NCBI GenBank assembly: GCA_024404245.1
Contig: JAKSQH010000007.1
Coordinates: 1-45,532, forward strand
DNA from: Clostridia bacterium
GTDB taxonomy: Bacteria; Bacillota; Clostridia; Christensenellales; Aristaeellaceae
Direction: 5' to 3'
Length of the DNA: 45,532 nt
Shown piece by piece: positions 37,996-45,532 of the stretch. Under the pieces are notes generated by a model that searched no databases, was not told the DNA's origin, and was given only the letters and a program-made list of their open reading frames with translations. Both the position numbers and the translations under genes were made by a program. The first letter of the stretch is position 1. The number at the start of each line of letters is the position of its first letter.

Positions 37996-39381
37996 TCAGT
38001 CGCCGAAACGTATTCTGTGCATAACCGGGCAGCGCAGATGGTCCCGGCAGGATGCTACCGTATGATAAGCGATCCACCATTCACCTTCCGCGTCCCGGAA
38101 GAATGAATTGTGACCGGGCCCGTATTCACCGGGTACGGAAGTGAAATTCATAAAAGGCGTATCGCACTTGCGCCAGTTTTCCGGCTTCAGCAGATCATCC
38201 GACGCGTCCGCGGTCAGCATGCCGATAACATAGGTATACCCGTTGGCCGATCCGCCCGAATAGGCCAGATATACCTCCCCGTTCCGCACAATCGGATAGG
38301 GACCTTCATTATTGATGGTACCCGCGACGTTCTCCCATCCGTACAACGGTCTGGAAAGCAGCACCGGTTCACTGTCCAGATACCGCGGGTCCGTTTCGTT
38401 CAGCGTGGCAATATACAGCATCGATCCGGTATCCATCGGCGTACCGATATGCTTCCGGTAACTCCATACAACATACGTCCTGTCCGTACGGAAGCAGGTC
38501 ATATCCAATGTTATGCCTTCCGGATCCGTCAGCGGTGACCCGTCCTTCCGCAGCACGGGTACAGGCGTCGTCCATCCGTCCGGATCGGTGATATTGCCGC
38601 CGGGTTTCAGCTTCATCATATGGCACCGCGGTCCCCACTTTTTCCCGCTCACGGCAAACAGAATATACAGTTCACCGCCGATCTCATGAAACTCCGGCGC
38701 CCAGAATGTCTGCACGAAGCCCTTTTCTTCATCCGCGCCGAGAATCAGATGTTCCGTGGCGTCCGGGCGGAAAAGCTCCTCCATGGTCTCTCCGCGGCGT
38801 ACATACAGCCCGATATCATTCAGGTTGTCATTCGTGGCGATAAAATAGTACATGCCTTCCCGGTACAGCAGTACCGGATCCCCGTATCCCTTCACCGGCG
38901 GATACGGCACGCCGGCAGGCAGCTCCCTGTCCACGCGGAAAGGATACCCGCACGGATCGGACCAGCGTTCCATGACCAACCCGTAAATACGCGCGCTGAT
39001 CTCCGCCGTATCGCACCACAGCCCGGCAGGCCGCGCGATCATCCCCAGCGGTTCAAAGGCACAGAAGTCTGCCGTGCGCCATGCCTGTACACGGTCCGCG
39101 TTGTCCTCCGGCAGTCCGTTTTCATAGCACCGTTTGGCAAACACCAGCCATGTGCCGTCCTCTTCCGGGCGGATCGCGGGTGAAATAAGCGATCTCGGGC
39201 TGATCCGGTCCTGTTCGTCAATCAGACCGGTCGCGAAAAGGATCCCGTAATTATGGTTCAGCAGTGTTTCCTCACCGCCTTCGGCACGGCATGCCATATG
39301 AATGCTCAATGCAAGGCCGTCCGGATAAGTATCGTGATCCGGCCTGCGTATAAAAACACGTATAAAATGTCTGTCACCCAT
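37996..39381 (-). CDS. GH43-like arabinofuranosidase/arabinanase, cytoplasmic
   Basis: 461 residues, no signal peptide. Five-bladed beta-propeller signatures: GYGDPVLLYREGMYYFIATND (Asp168, candidate general base), FWAPEFHEIGGELYILFAVSG, GITLDMTCF (Asp293, pKa modulator), NNEGPYPIVRNGEVYLAYSGG (Glu359, general acid) and GPGHNSFFRDAEGEWWIAYH (His424). The first ~150 residues are an extra domain before the propeller. Substrate likely arabino- or xylo-oligosaccharides. AGGAGG 7 bases before the ATG. A palindromic TGATACAATTATATCA (39408-39423) overlaps the extended -10 and may be an operator. The frame stays open after its TGA (see previous entry). Confidence 0.9.
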   Translation of the reverse strand: MGDRHFIRVFIRRPDHDTYPDGLALSIHMACRAEGGEETLLNHNYGILFATGLIDEQDRISPRSLISPAIRPEEDGTWLVFAKRCYENGLPEDNADRVQAWRTADFCAFEPLGMIARPAGLWCDTAEISARIYGLVMERWSDPCGYPFRVDRELPAGVPYPPVKGYGDPVLLYREGMYYFIATNDNLNDIGLYVRRGETMEELFRPDATEHLILGADEEKGFVQTFWAPEFHEIGGELYILFAVSGKKWGPRCHMMKLKPGGNITDPDGWTTPVPVLRKDGSPLTDPEGITLDMTCFRTDRTYVVWSYRKHIGTPMDTGSMLYIATLNETDPRYLDSEPVLLSRPLYGWENVAGTINNEGPYPIVRNGEVYLAYSGGSANGYTYVIGMLTADASDDLLKPENWRKCDTPFMNFTSVPGEYGPGHNSFFRDAEGEWWIAYHTVASCRDHLRCPVMHRIRFGD

Positions 39382-39407
39382 CTGTATTCCTCCTGTCTCC
39401 TGTCAGC

Positions 39408-39423
39408 TGATACAATTATATCA
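39408..39423 (-). promoter_or_regulatory. GH43 extended -10 promoter and operator-like palindrome
   Basis: Minus-strand TGATATAAT (39423-39415) is an extended -10 without a good -35. The surrounding TGATACAATTATATCA is an imperfect palindrome (one mismatch per half). Confidence 0.5.
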
Positions 39424-39574
39424 CGCGCGGGCCGGAATTGATATACCGCGGTTTCCGTCAGGCATCAATCACGAAAATTTCGCGTTCCGCTCCCGGTCAG
39501 GACCGTCGCTTATCCGGTATTTCAACCGAAATTGTTTGTGATGTTCCGATAACGAAAGTCGCCGCAAAATACTA

Positions 39575-39603
39575 TTGTTTTTTTCATGTATTACTGATAT
39601 AAT
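39575..39603 (+). promoter_or_regulatory. Promoter of the ABC importer
   Basis: -35 TTGTTT (39575-39580), 17 bp spacer, -10 TATAAT (39598-39603). Confidence 0.72.
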
Positions 39604-39618
39604 GATCTAAATGATTTA

Positions 39619-39632
39619 TGGGAACGTTTTCA
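39619..39632 (+). promoter_or_regulatory. cre-like (LacI/CcpA-family) operator downstream of the importer promoter
   Basis: TGGGAACGTTTTCA matches 12 of 14 positions of the cre consensus TGTAARCGYTWWCA with the central CG. It lies about 10 bases past the predicted start of transcription and would act as a block to elongation or initiation. Confidence 0.5.
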
Positions 39633-39669
39633 TTCCCGCCGATTTTCATATTTTGAAGGAGGATCCACC

Positions 39670-40698
39670 ATGAAAAAGATCGTATCCCTGCTTCTGGTCA
39701 TCTGCCTGGTTCTCGGCATCAGCTGCGCGCTGGCTGAAGAAGAAAAGGTCCTGCGGATCTGCACCCCCAACAGTGACGGTCTCCGCTCCATCTATCCCCT
39801 GTTTGAAGAAACCACCGGCATCAAAATCCTCAGCGAATCTCTGGGAACCGGTGACTGCATGGCCAAAATCAAGGCTGAAAAAGAGCAGGAATATTGCTCC
39901 TTTGACCTGATGTACGGCGGCAGCCTGGCCAACTATGTTGCCAATGCCGATCTGTTCCAGGAATACTATTCCTCCCAGGATGAATTCCTGATGGAAGCCT
40001 ATCAGAACAAGCTCGGTTACTGCACCAACTACACCGTTGACGGCAGCGTGCTGCTGGTCAATACCAAGCTTCTCGCCGAGCTCGGCGTTGAGGTGAACGG
40101 CTATGCCGATCTGCTCCAGCCCGAACTGAAGGGCAAGATCGTTTCCGCCGATCCTTCCTCCTCTTCCTCCGCTTTCTGCCAGCTGACCAACTGGCTGCTG
40201 GTGATGGGTGAAGGCGAAACCGCCGCTGAAAAGTACGAGAGCGCTGCCGCCTGGGACTACACCGAAAAGCTGCTTGCCGGTCAGGAAGTTGCCATCACTT
40301 CCGGTTCCTCCGCTGTGTACAAGGGAGTTATCAACGGCGAATACGCTGTCGGCCTGACCTATGAAGATCCCTGCGTCACCATGATCAAGGACGGCGCCCA
40401 GGATGTTAAGATCGTTTACCCCGTTGAAGGTTGCGTTTTCCTGCCCGCTCAGATCGGTATCCCCACCAACTGCGAGCATCTGGAAGAGGCTCAGGCCTTT
40501 ATCGATTTCATGCTGTCCGAGACCGCTCAGAAGTTCCTGGCCGAGCAGACCACGAGCCGCAACATCCGTGTTGTTGAGTATCAGAATGACGTTATGACTC
40601 CTCTGGCTGACATCGTTCTGGCCTACGAAGACAGCGAGTATGTGATCGCTCACACCGCCGAACTCAAGACCCGCGTAGGTGACATCGTCAACAAGTAA
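39670..40698 (+). CDS. Extracellular solute-binding protein of an Fe3+/polyamine/sugar-phosphate-type ABC importer
   Basis: 342 residues. Signal peptide 1-22 with probable type I cleavage after CALA. Type II periplasmic-binding fold of the SBP_bac_6/8 kind: VLRICTPNSDGLRSIYPLFEETTGIKI, then DLMYGGSLANYV, AITSGSSAVYKGVINGEYAVGLTYEDP and PAQIGIPTNCEHLEEAQAFIDFMLSETAQKFLAEQ. Relatives bind Fe3+, thiamine, polyamines, 2-aminoethylphosphonate or hexose phosphates (AfuA). Ligand tyrosines of iron binders are not obvious, so the ligand stays open. AAGGAGG 6 bases upstream. Codon use is strongly optimised, as expected for an abundant binding protein. Followed by a terminator-like hairpin before the ATPase gene. 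Confidence 0.88.
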   Translation: MKKIVSLLLVICLVLGISCALAEEEKVLRICTPNSDGLRSIYPLFEETTGIKILSESLGTGDCMAKIKAEKEQEYCSFDLMYGGSLANYVANADLFQEYYSSQDEFLMEAYQNKLGYCTNYTVDGSVLLVNTKLLAELGVEVNGYADLLQPELKGKIVSADPSSSSSAFCQLTNWLLVMGEGETAAEKYESAAAWDYTEKLLAGQEVAITSGSSAVYKGVINGEYAVGLTYEDPCVTMIKDGAQDVKIVYPVEGCVFLPAQIGIPTNCEHLEEAQAFIDFMLSETAQKFLAEQTTSRNIRVVEYQNDVMTPLADIVLAYEDSEYVIAHTAELKTRVGDIVNK

Positions 40699-40716
40699 TT
40701 TTACCGCCAACCATAC

Positions 40717-40742
40717 GGAGGGCCCGTCCGGCCCTCCTTTTT
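40717..40742 (+). terminator. Internal terminator between binding protein and ATPase
   Basis: GGAGGGCC (40717-40724), loop CGTCC, GGCCCTCC (40730-40737), then TTTTT. It would give more binding-protein than transporter mRNA. Confidence 0.75.
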
Positions 40743-40779
40743 CAAATCATCAGTCGGTATACAGAAAGGAATGCAGGCC

Positions 40780-41877
40780 ATGAGTGTCGCGATCACGTTT
40801 GAAAACATCATCAAGGCATACGGAAAAAATGTCATCATTCCGGATTTGTCACTGAAGATCAGGGAAGGTGAATTTTTTACCCTGCTCGGTCCTTCCGGCT
40901 GCGGAAAGACCACACTTCTGCGTATGGTCGCCGGTTTCAATACGATTGAGGGCGGCACCATTTCCTTCAATGATCAGGTTATCAACGATATTCCCCCCGC
41001 GAAAAGGAATATCGGTATGGTTTTCCAGAATTACGCCGTATTCCCGCATATGACCGTCCGTCAGAACGTGGAGTTCGGTCTGAAGAATCGCCGCGTTCCG
41101 AAAGACGCCATGAAAAAGCGTGTGGATGAAATTCTGGATACCGTGAAGATCACCGAATACGCCGACCGTCTGCCTGAAAGGCTGTCCGGCGGTCAGCAGC
41201 AGCGCGTGGCGCTCGCGCGTGCCATCGTCATCAAACCCGATGTGTTGCTGATGGACGAGCCGCTTTCCAATCTGGACGCGAAACTGCGTATTGAGATGCG
41301 CAACGCGATCCGGCAGGTGCAGAACAGCGTCGGCATCACCACGGTCTACGTCACGCATGATCAGGAGGAAGCCATGGCGGTTTCCGACAGGATCGCCGTA
41401 ATGAACGCCGGCGTGATTCAGCATGTTTCCACGCCGAAGTCCATCTATCAGCGGCCGGCGAATCTGTTCGTGGCGAATTTCATCGGTCACAGCAACACGG
41501 TCGACGCGACAGCGGATACCGTAAACGGCACGCTGACCGTCGGTAATTATGTCATGCCCTATGATAACTTCTCCGCGGACGCCGAAAGCGGAAGCGTCAA
41601 GATTTCTGTCCGTCCGGAAGAGTTTGTGATCCGTGAGGACAACGGCCCCGGTATCCGCGCGGTTGTCAGATCAAGTATCTTCCTCGGTCTGAATACAACC
41701 TATTTTGTTGAGCTGTTTGACGGAAGCACAGCCGAAATCATCATGGAATCCTCCATCTCCAATATCATTCCGGACGGTACGCAGATCACGCTTACCCTCA
41801 AGCAGGACAAGATTAACGTATTCAATGCCGATGGAACCCGCAGCCTGACAAAGGGGGTCGTCAATGATGCGGATTAA
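40780..41877 (+). CDS. ABC importer ATP-binding protein (FbpC/PotA type)
   Basis: 365 residues. Walker A GPSGCGKTT (37-45), Q-loop VFQNYAVFPH, signature LSGGQQQR (135-142), Walker B LLMDEP (156-161), and H-loop VTHDQEEA, followed by a C-terminal TOBE_2 regulatory domain (about 270-360) with VSVRPEEF-like KISVRPEEFVIRED. Start chosen at the ATG 9 bases after AAAGGA (40764-40769 region); an ATG three codons upstream abuts the ribosome binding site. The 3' end overlaps the permease gene by 14 bases. Confidence 0.9.
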   Translation: MSVAITFENIIKAYGKNVIIPDLSLKIREGEFFTLLGPSGCGKTTLLRMVAGFNTIEGGTISFNDQVINDIPPAKRNIGMVFQNYAVFPHMTVRQNVEFGLKNRRVPKDAMKKRVDEILDTVKITEYADRLPERLSGGQQQRVALARAIVIKPDVLLMDEPLSNLDAKLRIEMRNAIRQVQNSVGITTVYVTHDQEEAMAVSDRIAVMNAGVIQHVSTPKSIYQRPANLFVANFIGHSNTVDATADTVNGTLTVGNYVMPYDNFSADAESGSVKISVRPEEFVIREDNGPGIRAVVRSSIFLGLNTTYFVELFDGSTAEIIMESSISNIIPDGTQITLTLKQDKINVFNADGTRSLTKGVVNDAD

Positions 41878-43867
41878 TGCGCCCTCCAGAAGGCAGCTGC
41901 GCCTGCTCAAGCTTGCCGGCGTCATCCTGCTGACGCTCGGCGTGCTGTTCATCGCGTGCGGTCTCATGGGCAAAGGCCAGGCGGATTTCTATGCCAAAAA
42001 GTGCAAGATTGACACTGCAGAATGGCTTGAATACGCTTCAGGCCGGAAGGAAGTCGCGCCGCTGGATGACGAAGACTACAACGGCCGCAACCTGAACGAA
42101 AGCGGCAAGCTGAAAAAGAACCTGACGGACTATCTGGCAAAGGTCACCGTGTTTGACAGAATCTGCATGCCCGCCTCAATTCCGCTGATCATCGCGGGCG
42201 CTCTGATTATTCTCACCGGTGCCTGGATCCTGATCAAAAATGATGTATGGTCCATGGTCACGGTTCTGGCGATTCTGTTCTATCTTGTCTTCCTGCTTTA
42301 TCCGCTGTTCTCCATTCTGCGTCAGGCGGTTGTAAACACGGACGGGCAGATCACACTCGAGTACTTTAAATCAATTTTCAGCAAGGCCTATTACAGCAAC
42401 GCGATCTGGCACAGCCTGCTGATTTCCGGTGTGGTTACGCTGGTTTCCGTACTGATCGCCACACCCATGGCGTACATCATGTCCACCATGAAGATCCGTT
42501 TTGCCGGAGCGCTGCAGATTCTGATTCTCGTCAGCTCCATGTCCGCGCCTTTCATCGGCGCTTACGCGTGGATTCAGCTTTGCGGCCGTAACGGCATTGT
42601 TACAAACCTGCTTGCAAACATCGGTATCCAGCTGGGTGACATATACGGCTTCAAAGGCTGTGTAATCGTCATGAGCTTCCAGCTTTACAGCCTTGTGTAT
42701 ATGTTCATCTCCGGCGCGTTCAAGAACATGGACAATTCTCTGATTGAAGCCAGTGAGAGCCTCGGCTGCACAGGATTGAAAAAGATGTTCCGTGTTGTGC
42801 TGCCCCTGATGCTTCCCACCCTGCTGGCCGGTGCGCTGCTTGTATTCATGCGCGCGTTCGCGGATTACGGCACGCCGATGCTGATCGGCGAGAATTACAT
42901 TACGCTCCCCGTGCTTGTCTATAAGGAGTTCTTCAGTGAGCTGGGCGGCTCGGACGGGTTGGCGGCCGCGATTTCCATCATCGCGATCCTGATCACCACG
43001 GCGATCTTCCTGCTGCAGAAGTACATTTCAAACCGGAAAGTGTTCTCAATCAACGCGCTTCATCCGGTAGAGCAGCGTCAGGCCAAAGGGCTGAAGAATG
43101 TGCTCGCGCATATCTTCTGCTATCTGATGGTCGGTATCGCGATTATGCCGCAGGCATTCGTCATCTACTGCTCATTCCGCAAAACCAGCGGCCGGCTCTT
43201 TGTACCGGGCTTCTCGCTGAGCAGTTATAAAGAGGCGTTTGACACCGTCGGTCACTCAATCTGGATGACCTACCTTATGGCATTTATCTCCATTTTCTTC
43301 ATTGTCGCCATCGCCTGCATGATCGCCTACGTTGTTGTACGCAGGCGCAATCCGTTCAACTCCGCGGTGGATGTTGTCTCCATGTTCCCGGAAACCGTGG
43401 CGGGTTCCATTCTGGGCATCGCCCTGCTGACCGCGTTCAACCGGCGTCCGCTTCTGCTCTCCGGCGGCATCTTCATTATGATCCTGTCCTACACCATCCG
43501 CAGACTGCCGTATACGATCCGTTCCTCCTCGGCAATCCTCAGAAATATCTCTCCCAGTATTGAGGAAGCGGCCATCAGTCTCGGCGCCAGCAACGCGAAG
43601 ACCTTCCTGAAGGTCACCACACCCATGATGATGCCCGGTGTTATCTCCGGCGCGATTCTCAGCTGGATCATGATTATTACGGAGCTTTCCACATCCATTA
43701 TTCTGTATACGACCAACACCAAAACCATGACGCTGGAAATATACAGCCAGGTCATCCGCGGAAATGACGGTCCCGCTTCCGCTATTTCCGCCATCCTTAC
43801 CTTCTCCACCATTATCGCCCTTGCTGTCTTCTTCAAGGTCAGCGGTAAAAAAGAGATTACAATGTAA
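41864..43867 (+). CDS. ABC importer permease, two permease units fused
   Basis: 667 residues. Two N-terminal membrane segments flank a polar loop (about 15-36 and 100-125), followed by two BPD_transp_1 units: first about 170-390 with the EAA loop IEASESLGCTGLKKMFRVVLPLMLPTLLAG, second about 440-660 with IEEAAISLGASNAKTFLKVTTPMMMPGVISG. This fused form is typical of Fe3+/2-aminoethylphosphonate-type importers (AfuB/FbpB-like), so one chain supplies both half-channels. AAGGGGG (41851-41857) is the ribosome binding site; two adjacent ATGs (41864 and 41867) are possible starts. Terminator follows at 43883. Confidence 0.92.
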   Translation: MMRINAPSRRQLRLLKLAGVILLTLGVLFIACGLMGKGQADFYAKKCKIDTAEWLEYASGRKEVAPLDDEDYNGRNLNESGKLKKNLTDYLAKVTVFDRICMPASIPLIIAGALIILTGAWILIKNDVWSMVTVLAILFYLVFLLYPLFSILRQAVVNTDGQITLEYFKSIFSKAYYSNAIWHSLLISGVVTLVSVLIATPMAYIMSTMKIRFAGALQILILVSSMSAPFIGAYAWIQLCGRNGIVTNLLANIGIQLGDIYGFKGCVIVMSFQLYSLVYMFISGAFKNMDNSLIEASESLGCTGLKKMFRVVLPLMLPTLLAGALLVFMRAFADYGTPMLIGENYITLPVLVYKEFFSELGGSDGLAAAISIIAILITTAIFLLQKYISNRKVFSINALHPVEQRQAKGLKNVLAHIFCYLMVGIAIMPQAFVIYCSFRKTSGRLFVPGFSLSSYKEAFDTVGHSIWMTYLMAFISIFFIVAIACMIAYVVVRRRNPFNSAVDVVSMFPETVAGSILGIALLTAFNRRPLLLSGGIFIMILSYTIRRLPYTIRSSSAILRNISPSIEEAAISLGASNAKTFLKVTTPMMMPGVISGAILSWIMIITELSTSIILYTTNTKTMTLEIYSQVIRGNDGPASAISAILTFSTIIALAVFFKVSGKKEITM

Positions 43868-43882
43868 GGCGTATAAACACGT

Positions 43883-43925
43883 GACCGGGGAAACACAACC
43901 GTGTTTCCCCGGTCATTCATTTTCT
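43883..43925 (+). terminator. Terminator of the ABC importer operon
   Basis: Perfect 14-base stem GACCGGGGAAACAC (43883-43896)/GTGTTTCCCCGGTC (43901-43914), then ATTCATTTTC. Confidence 0.82.
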
Positions 43926-43976
43926 TCTGTATTAATTATCCAACCGTACTTCCGTGTTCTGTCACGTGTAATACGC

Positions 43977-44885
43977 TCAGAACAAATCCAGCATACTGTC
44001 CAGATAAATTTCCTCACGGACCTTCAGCTGATATTCCGGCTTTGTCATATAATACAGCAGGAATTCAAGAATCAGCGCGCTGCCGAGTCCGCGTCCCTCA
44101 ATTTTAAAGTTCGAAAAGCCCATCGGCAGATAGGTATTGTAAATATCATCAATTCCGATGAACCCCGGATTCTTCATAGCTTCCGAAAAACGGTATCCCC
44201 TGCTGCCGCCGGGTGCCGTACAGATGTGGTCCGGGCAGTCCTCTCCCAGGCTCTTGCGGCTGACATTCTCGTAACACTTTTTTCTGTCCCCGCAGGTAAA
44301 CGAACAGCACTCATTGCACAGGAACTCCGTCCTGTCCTTCAGCCCGGCGGGCATCCCCGCCAGTTTTTCAAAAGCTTTGTTCAGCCGGAAGTCCGGCACG
44401 ACATACGCGAATTCCTCACGTTCCGTCTCCTTCAGGAAATCGCTGAATTCCGTAAGGACCTTCGTGGTCGATGAAACGAGATACAGCCGGGGATACTTTT
44501 CTCTCAGGAAATTCATCAGCAGGTCGGAATGAACAATAACACCGTTTCTGACATCACCGTCCTGTTCAAACAGTGTGCAGAGTGTGTTGCATTTCCGGTC
44601 CGTCAAATGCTCCTCCGTCAGCAATGAATTGCTGAATGTCAGTCTGGATGAAATCCCGTAACGGTTCATAAGGTTCAGCACTTTCCGCGGGTCCGCGTCC
44701 CCGAAACCGACACGTCCTCCGCCCCATATGCAATCAGCCGGTGCCCCGTAGACTGAACCGATTTCACACCGCGGGCGGAAATATTCCCTGTGTTCATAAA
44801 ACAGCGGCAGAAAGGCGCTGTAAAAATCGTAGAATTCAAACAGACCGGGCAGATGAAAATAAATATTTTTTTCAGTTCCGATCAT
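43977..44885 (-). CDS. U32-peptidase-like protein with a conserved cysteine cluster
   Basis: 302 residues. The first 160 residues look like a TIM-barrel half (GGGRVGFGDADPRKVLNLMNRYGISSRLTFSNSLL, NGVIVHSDLLMNFLREKYPRLYLVSSTTKVL). Then EFLCNECCSFTCGDRKKCY (Cys190, 193, 194, 198, 204) and further Cys217 and Cys222, and FKIEGRG (260-266). The Cys-rich NECC segment plus KIEGR is the pattern of the U32 family, whose members (UbiU/V, RlhA, TrhP) hold an iron-sulphur cluster and hydroxylate RNA or ubiquinone precursors; the name peptidase is historical. The start is the ATG following GAAGGGAT; the frame is open 28 codons upstream. No partner gene adjacent. Confidence 0.7.
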   Translation of the reverse strand: MIGTEKNIYFHLPGLFEFYDFYSAFLPLFYEHREYFRPRCEIGSVYGAPADCIWGGGRVGFGDADPRKVLNLMNRYGISSRLTFSNSLLTEEHLTDRKCNTLCTLFEQDGDVRNGVIVHSDLLMNFLREKYPRLYLVSSTTKVLTEFSDFLKETEREEFAYVVPDFRLNKAFEKLAGMPAGLKDRTEFLCNECCSFTCGDRKKCYENVSRKSLGEDCPDHICTAPGGSRGYRFSEAMKNPGFIGIDDIYNTYLPMGFSNFKIEGRGLGSALILEFLLYYMTKPEYQLKVREEIYLDSMLDLF

Positions 44886-44969
44886 ACGGTTTTCATCCCT
44901 TCTGCAACATTCACACCGCGGTAAATACAAGATATAGTATATCACCGGCCGGCATAAATCGGGAAACAA

Positions 44970-45254
44970 CTATCATTTTTTATTTCTGCAAAATATAACA
45001 AAAATGTACGCACAAATCTGCCGAATTTTTGTAAAATATTTGTTCTTTTTCTGTTTGTAAATACTTTCAACATGTGATAGTATATTATAACAACATAAGA
45101 GAAATTTTTACTGCGGACATGTTTCGTGTAACATATAATACACATGGATATAACTAAACTTTCGCATCTGCGTATCGAAAGTCTGTATCCTGAAATATAA
45201 CCGTTAGTGACCACCCGGAACAGTATGTCTGCAAGTATTACGGAGGTAACAAAA
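44970..45254 (+). other. AT-rich intergenic region with a hairpin in the leader of the secreted protein
   Basis: AT-rich stretch between divergent genes. A -10 TATAAT at 45134-45139 is plausible for the plus strand, with a poor -35. Downstream, ACTTTCG (45158-45164) pairs with CGAAAGT (45176-45182), extended by GGATA (45146-45150)/TATCC (45186-45190) around an internal loop. GGAGGT at 45242-45247 is the ribosome binding site. I do not match the leader to a known riboswitch. Confidence 0.45.
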
Positions 45255-45532
45255 ATGGCACAGAAGAGACTTGTTGCAATCTTCATGGCGATCATGCTGG
45301 CAATGTCAGTATTGCCGGTCGGCACGGTTTCCGTAGCCGAACAGCCTGTGGAAGAGATTCCTGCCGCGGAGGAGGTTCTCGTTGAAGAGCCGGCCTCTGT
45401 TGAGGTGTCTCCGGACGCGGCTGAAGAGCTTCCCGTTCAGGATGCTCCCGTGATTGCGGAAGAAACTCCCGCCGTGCAGGAAATTGTTCCGGAGGAAACT
45501 TCTCCCGTTGAAGAAACTCCCGTCGAGGAAGT
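45255..45532 (+). CDS. Secreted Pro/Glu/Val-rich protein, 5' end only
   Basis: Frame starts MAQKRLVAIFMAIMLAMSVL and runs off the right edge (92 codons visible). Residues 1-28 form a signal peptide (cleavage likely near VSVA/EQP). The rest is low-complexity: repeated E-E-x-P, V-E-E and P-V-E-E units, an acidic, extended stalk often found between the signal peptide and the functional domains of large secreted or cell-wall-attached Clostridia proteins such as enzymes or adhesins. The functional domain lies beyond the window. GGAGGT lies 7 bases before the ATG. Confidence 0.8.
   Translation, partial: MAQKRLVAIFMAIMLAMSVLPVGTVSVAEQPVEEIPAAEEVLVEEPASVEVSPDAAEELPVQDAPVIAEETPAVQEIVPEETSPVEETPVEE

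Noticed and set aside
37996-37998. UGA recoding (Trp or selenocysteine) across the genome
   Set aside because: Many intact genes here end in TGA at their expected C-termini and no selenocysteine insertion element is evident near this codon.
45134-45254. Cyclic di-GMP riboswitch ahead of the secreted protein gene
   Set aside because: The conserved GEMM blocks and tetraloop receptor are absent; only a simple hairpin is visible.
1-45532. CRISPR arrays, insertion sequences, prophage, tRNA or rRNA genes
   Set aside because: No regularly spaced repeats, transposase or integrase domains, or tRNA cloverleaf/rRNA sequences were seen on either strand.

Overview
The window looks like a chromosomal segment of a low-oxygen, plant-fibre-using gut or rumen member of the Bacillota (class Clostridia). 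Supporting signs are strong AGGAGG-type ribosome binding sites, sigma-A promoters with 16-18 bp spacers, group II (scattered) ECF vitamin transporter S components, cobalamin and NiCo riboswitches, a HelD of the Bacillota type, and several glycoside hydrolases without signal peptides that would act on imported oligosaccharides. No rRNA, tRNA, insertion sequence, phage gene or CRISPR array was found. The lineage below class cannot be fixed from the sequence alone.

Layout. 1-950: a type IV AbiE toxin-antitoxin pair (toxin cut by the left edge) with two inverted-repeat operators flanking its promoter; this end is visibly more AT-rich than the rest. 1.2-4.9 kb: an ECF S component, a flotillin, and two tandem paralogous acidic proteins of unknown function. 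4.9-9.2 kb: an orphan ABC-type AAA ATPase, a two-gene ABC exporter and a GH51 arabinofuranosidase. 9.2-15.9 kb: a HAD phosphatase with a YitT membrane protein, a phosphofructokinase, a LUD-domain protein, HelD behind a transcription attenuator, and a GNAT. 15.9-18.4 kb: a cobalamin riboswitch over a DUF4430 protein plus an ECF S component, and a NiCo riboswitch over a cation-diffusion-facilitator exporter. 18.4-28.1 kb: a CHEV-type GH4 alpha-galacturonidase, AlkD-like DNA glycosylase with MgtC/SapB, Tex, GNAT, a MarR-MATE operon and a second MATE. 28.5-39.4 kb: two NAD-dependent epimerase-like proteins, YbaK, GH3, GH10, an unusual MATE-histidine-kinase-ATPase fusion, MscS and GH43. 39.6-43.9 kb: a three-gene ABC importer with a fused double permease. 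44-45.5 kb: a U32-like cysteine-rich protein and the start of a secreted Pro/Glu-rich protein.

How it fits together. The GH51, GH43, GH10, GH3 and GH4 enzymes cover arabinan/arabinoxylan, xylan and pectin fragments, but they are separate transcription units with their own promoters, not one polysaccharide locus. At least three genes are controlled by RNA leaders ending in or containing terminators or aptamers (helD, CDF exporter, DUF4430/S component). The most unusual items are the MATE transporter fused to an RsbW-like ATPase domain, the compact helD attenuator with nested tiny reading frames, an in-frame UGA that splits a coding-like tail from GH43 and couples to the next gene, and the pair of unknown acidic paralogs, the second of which also has a coding-like tail behind its stop.
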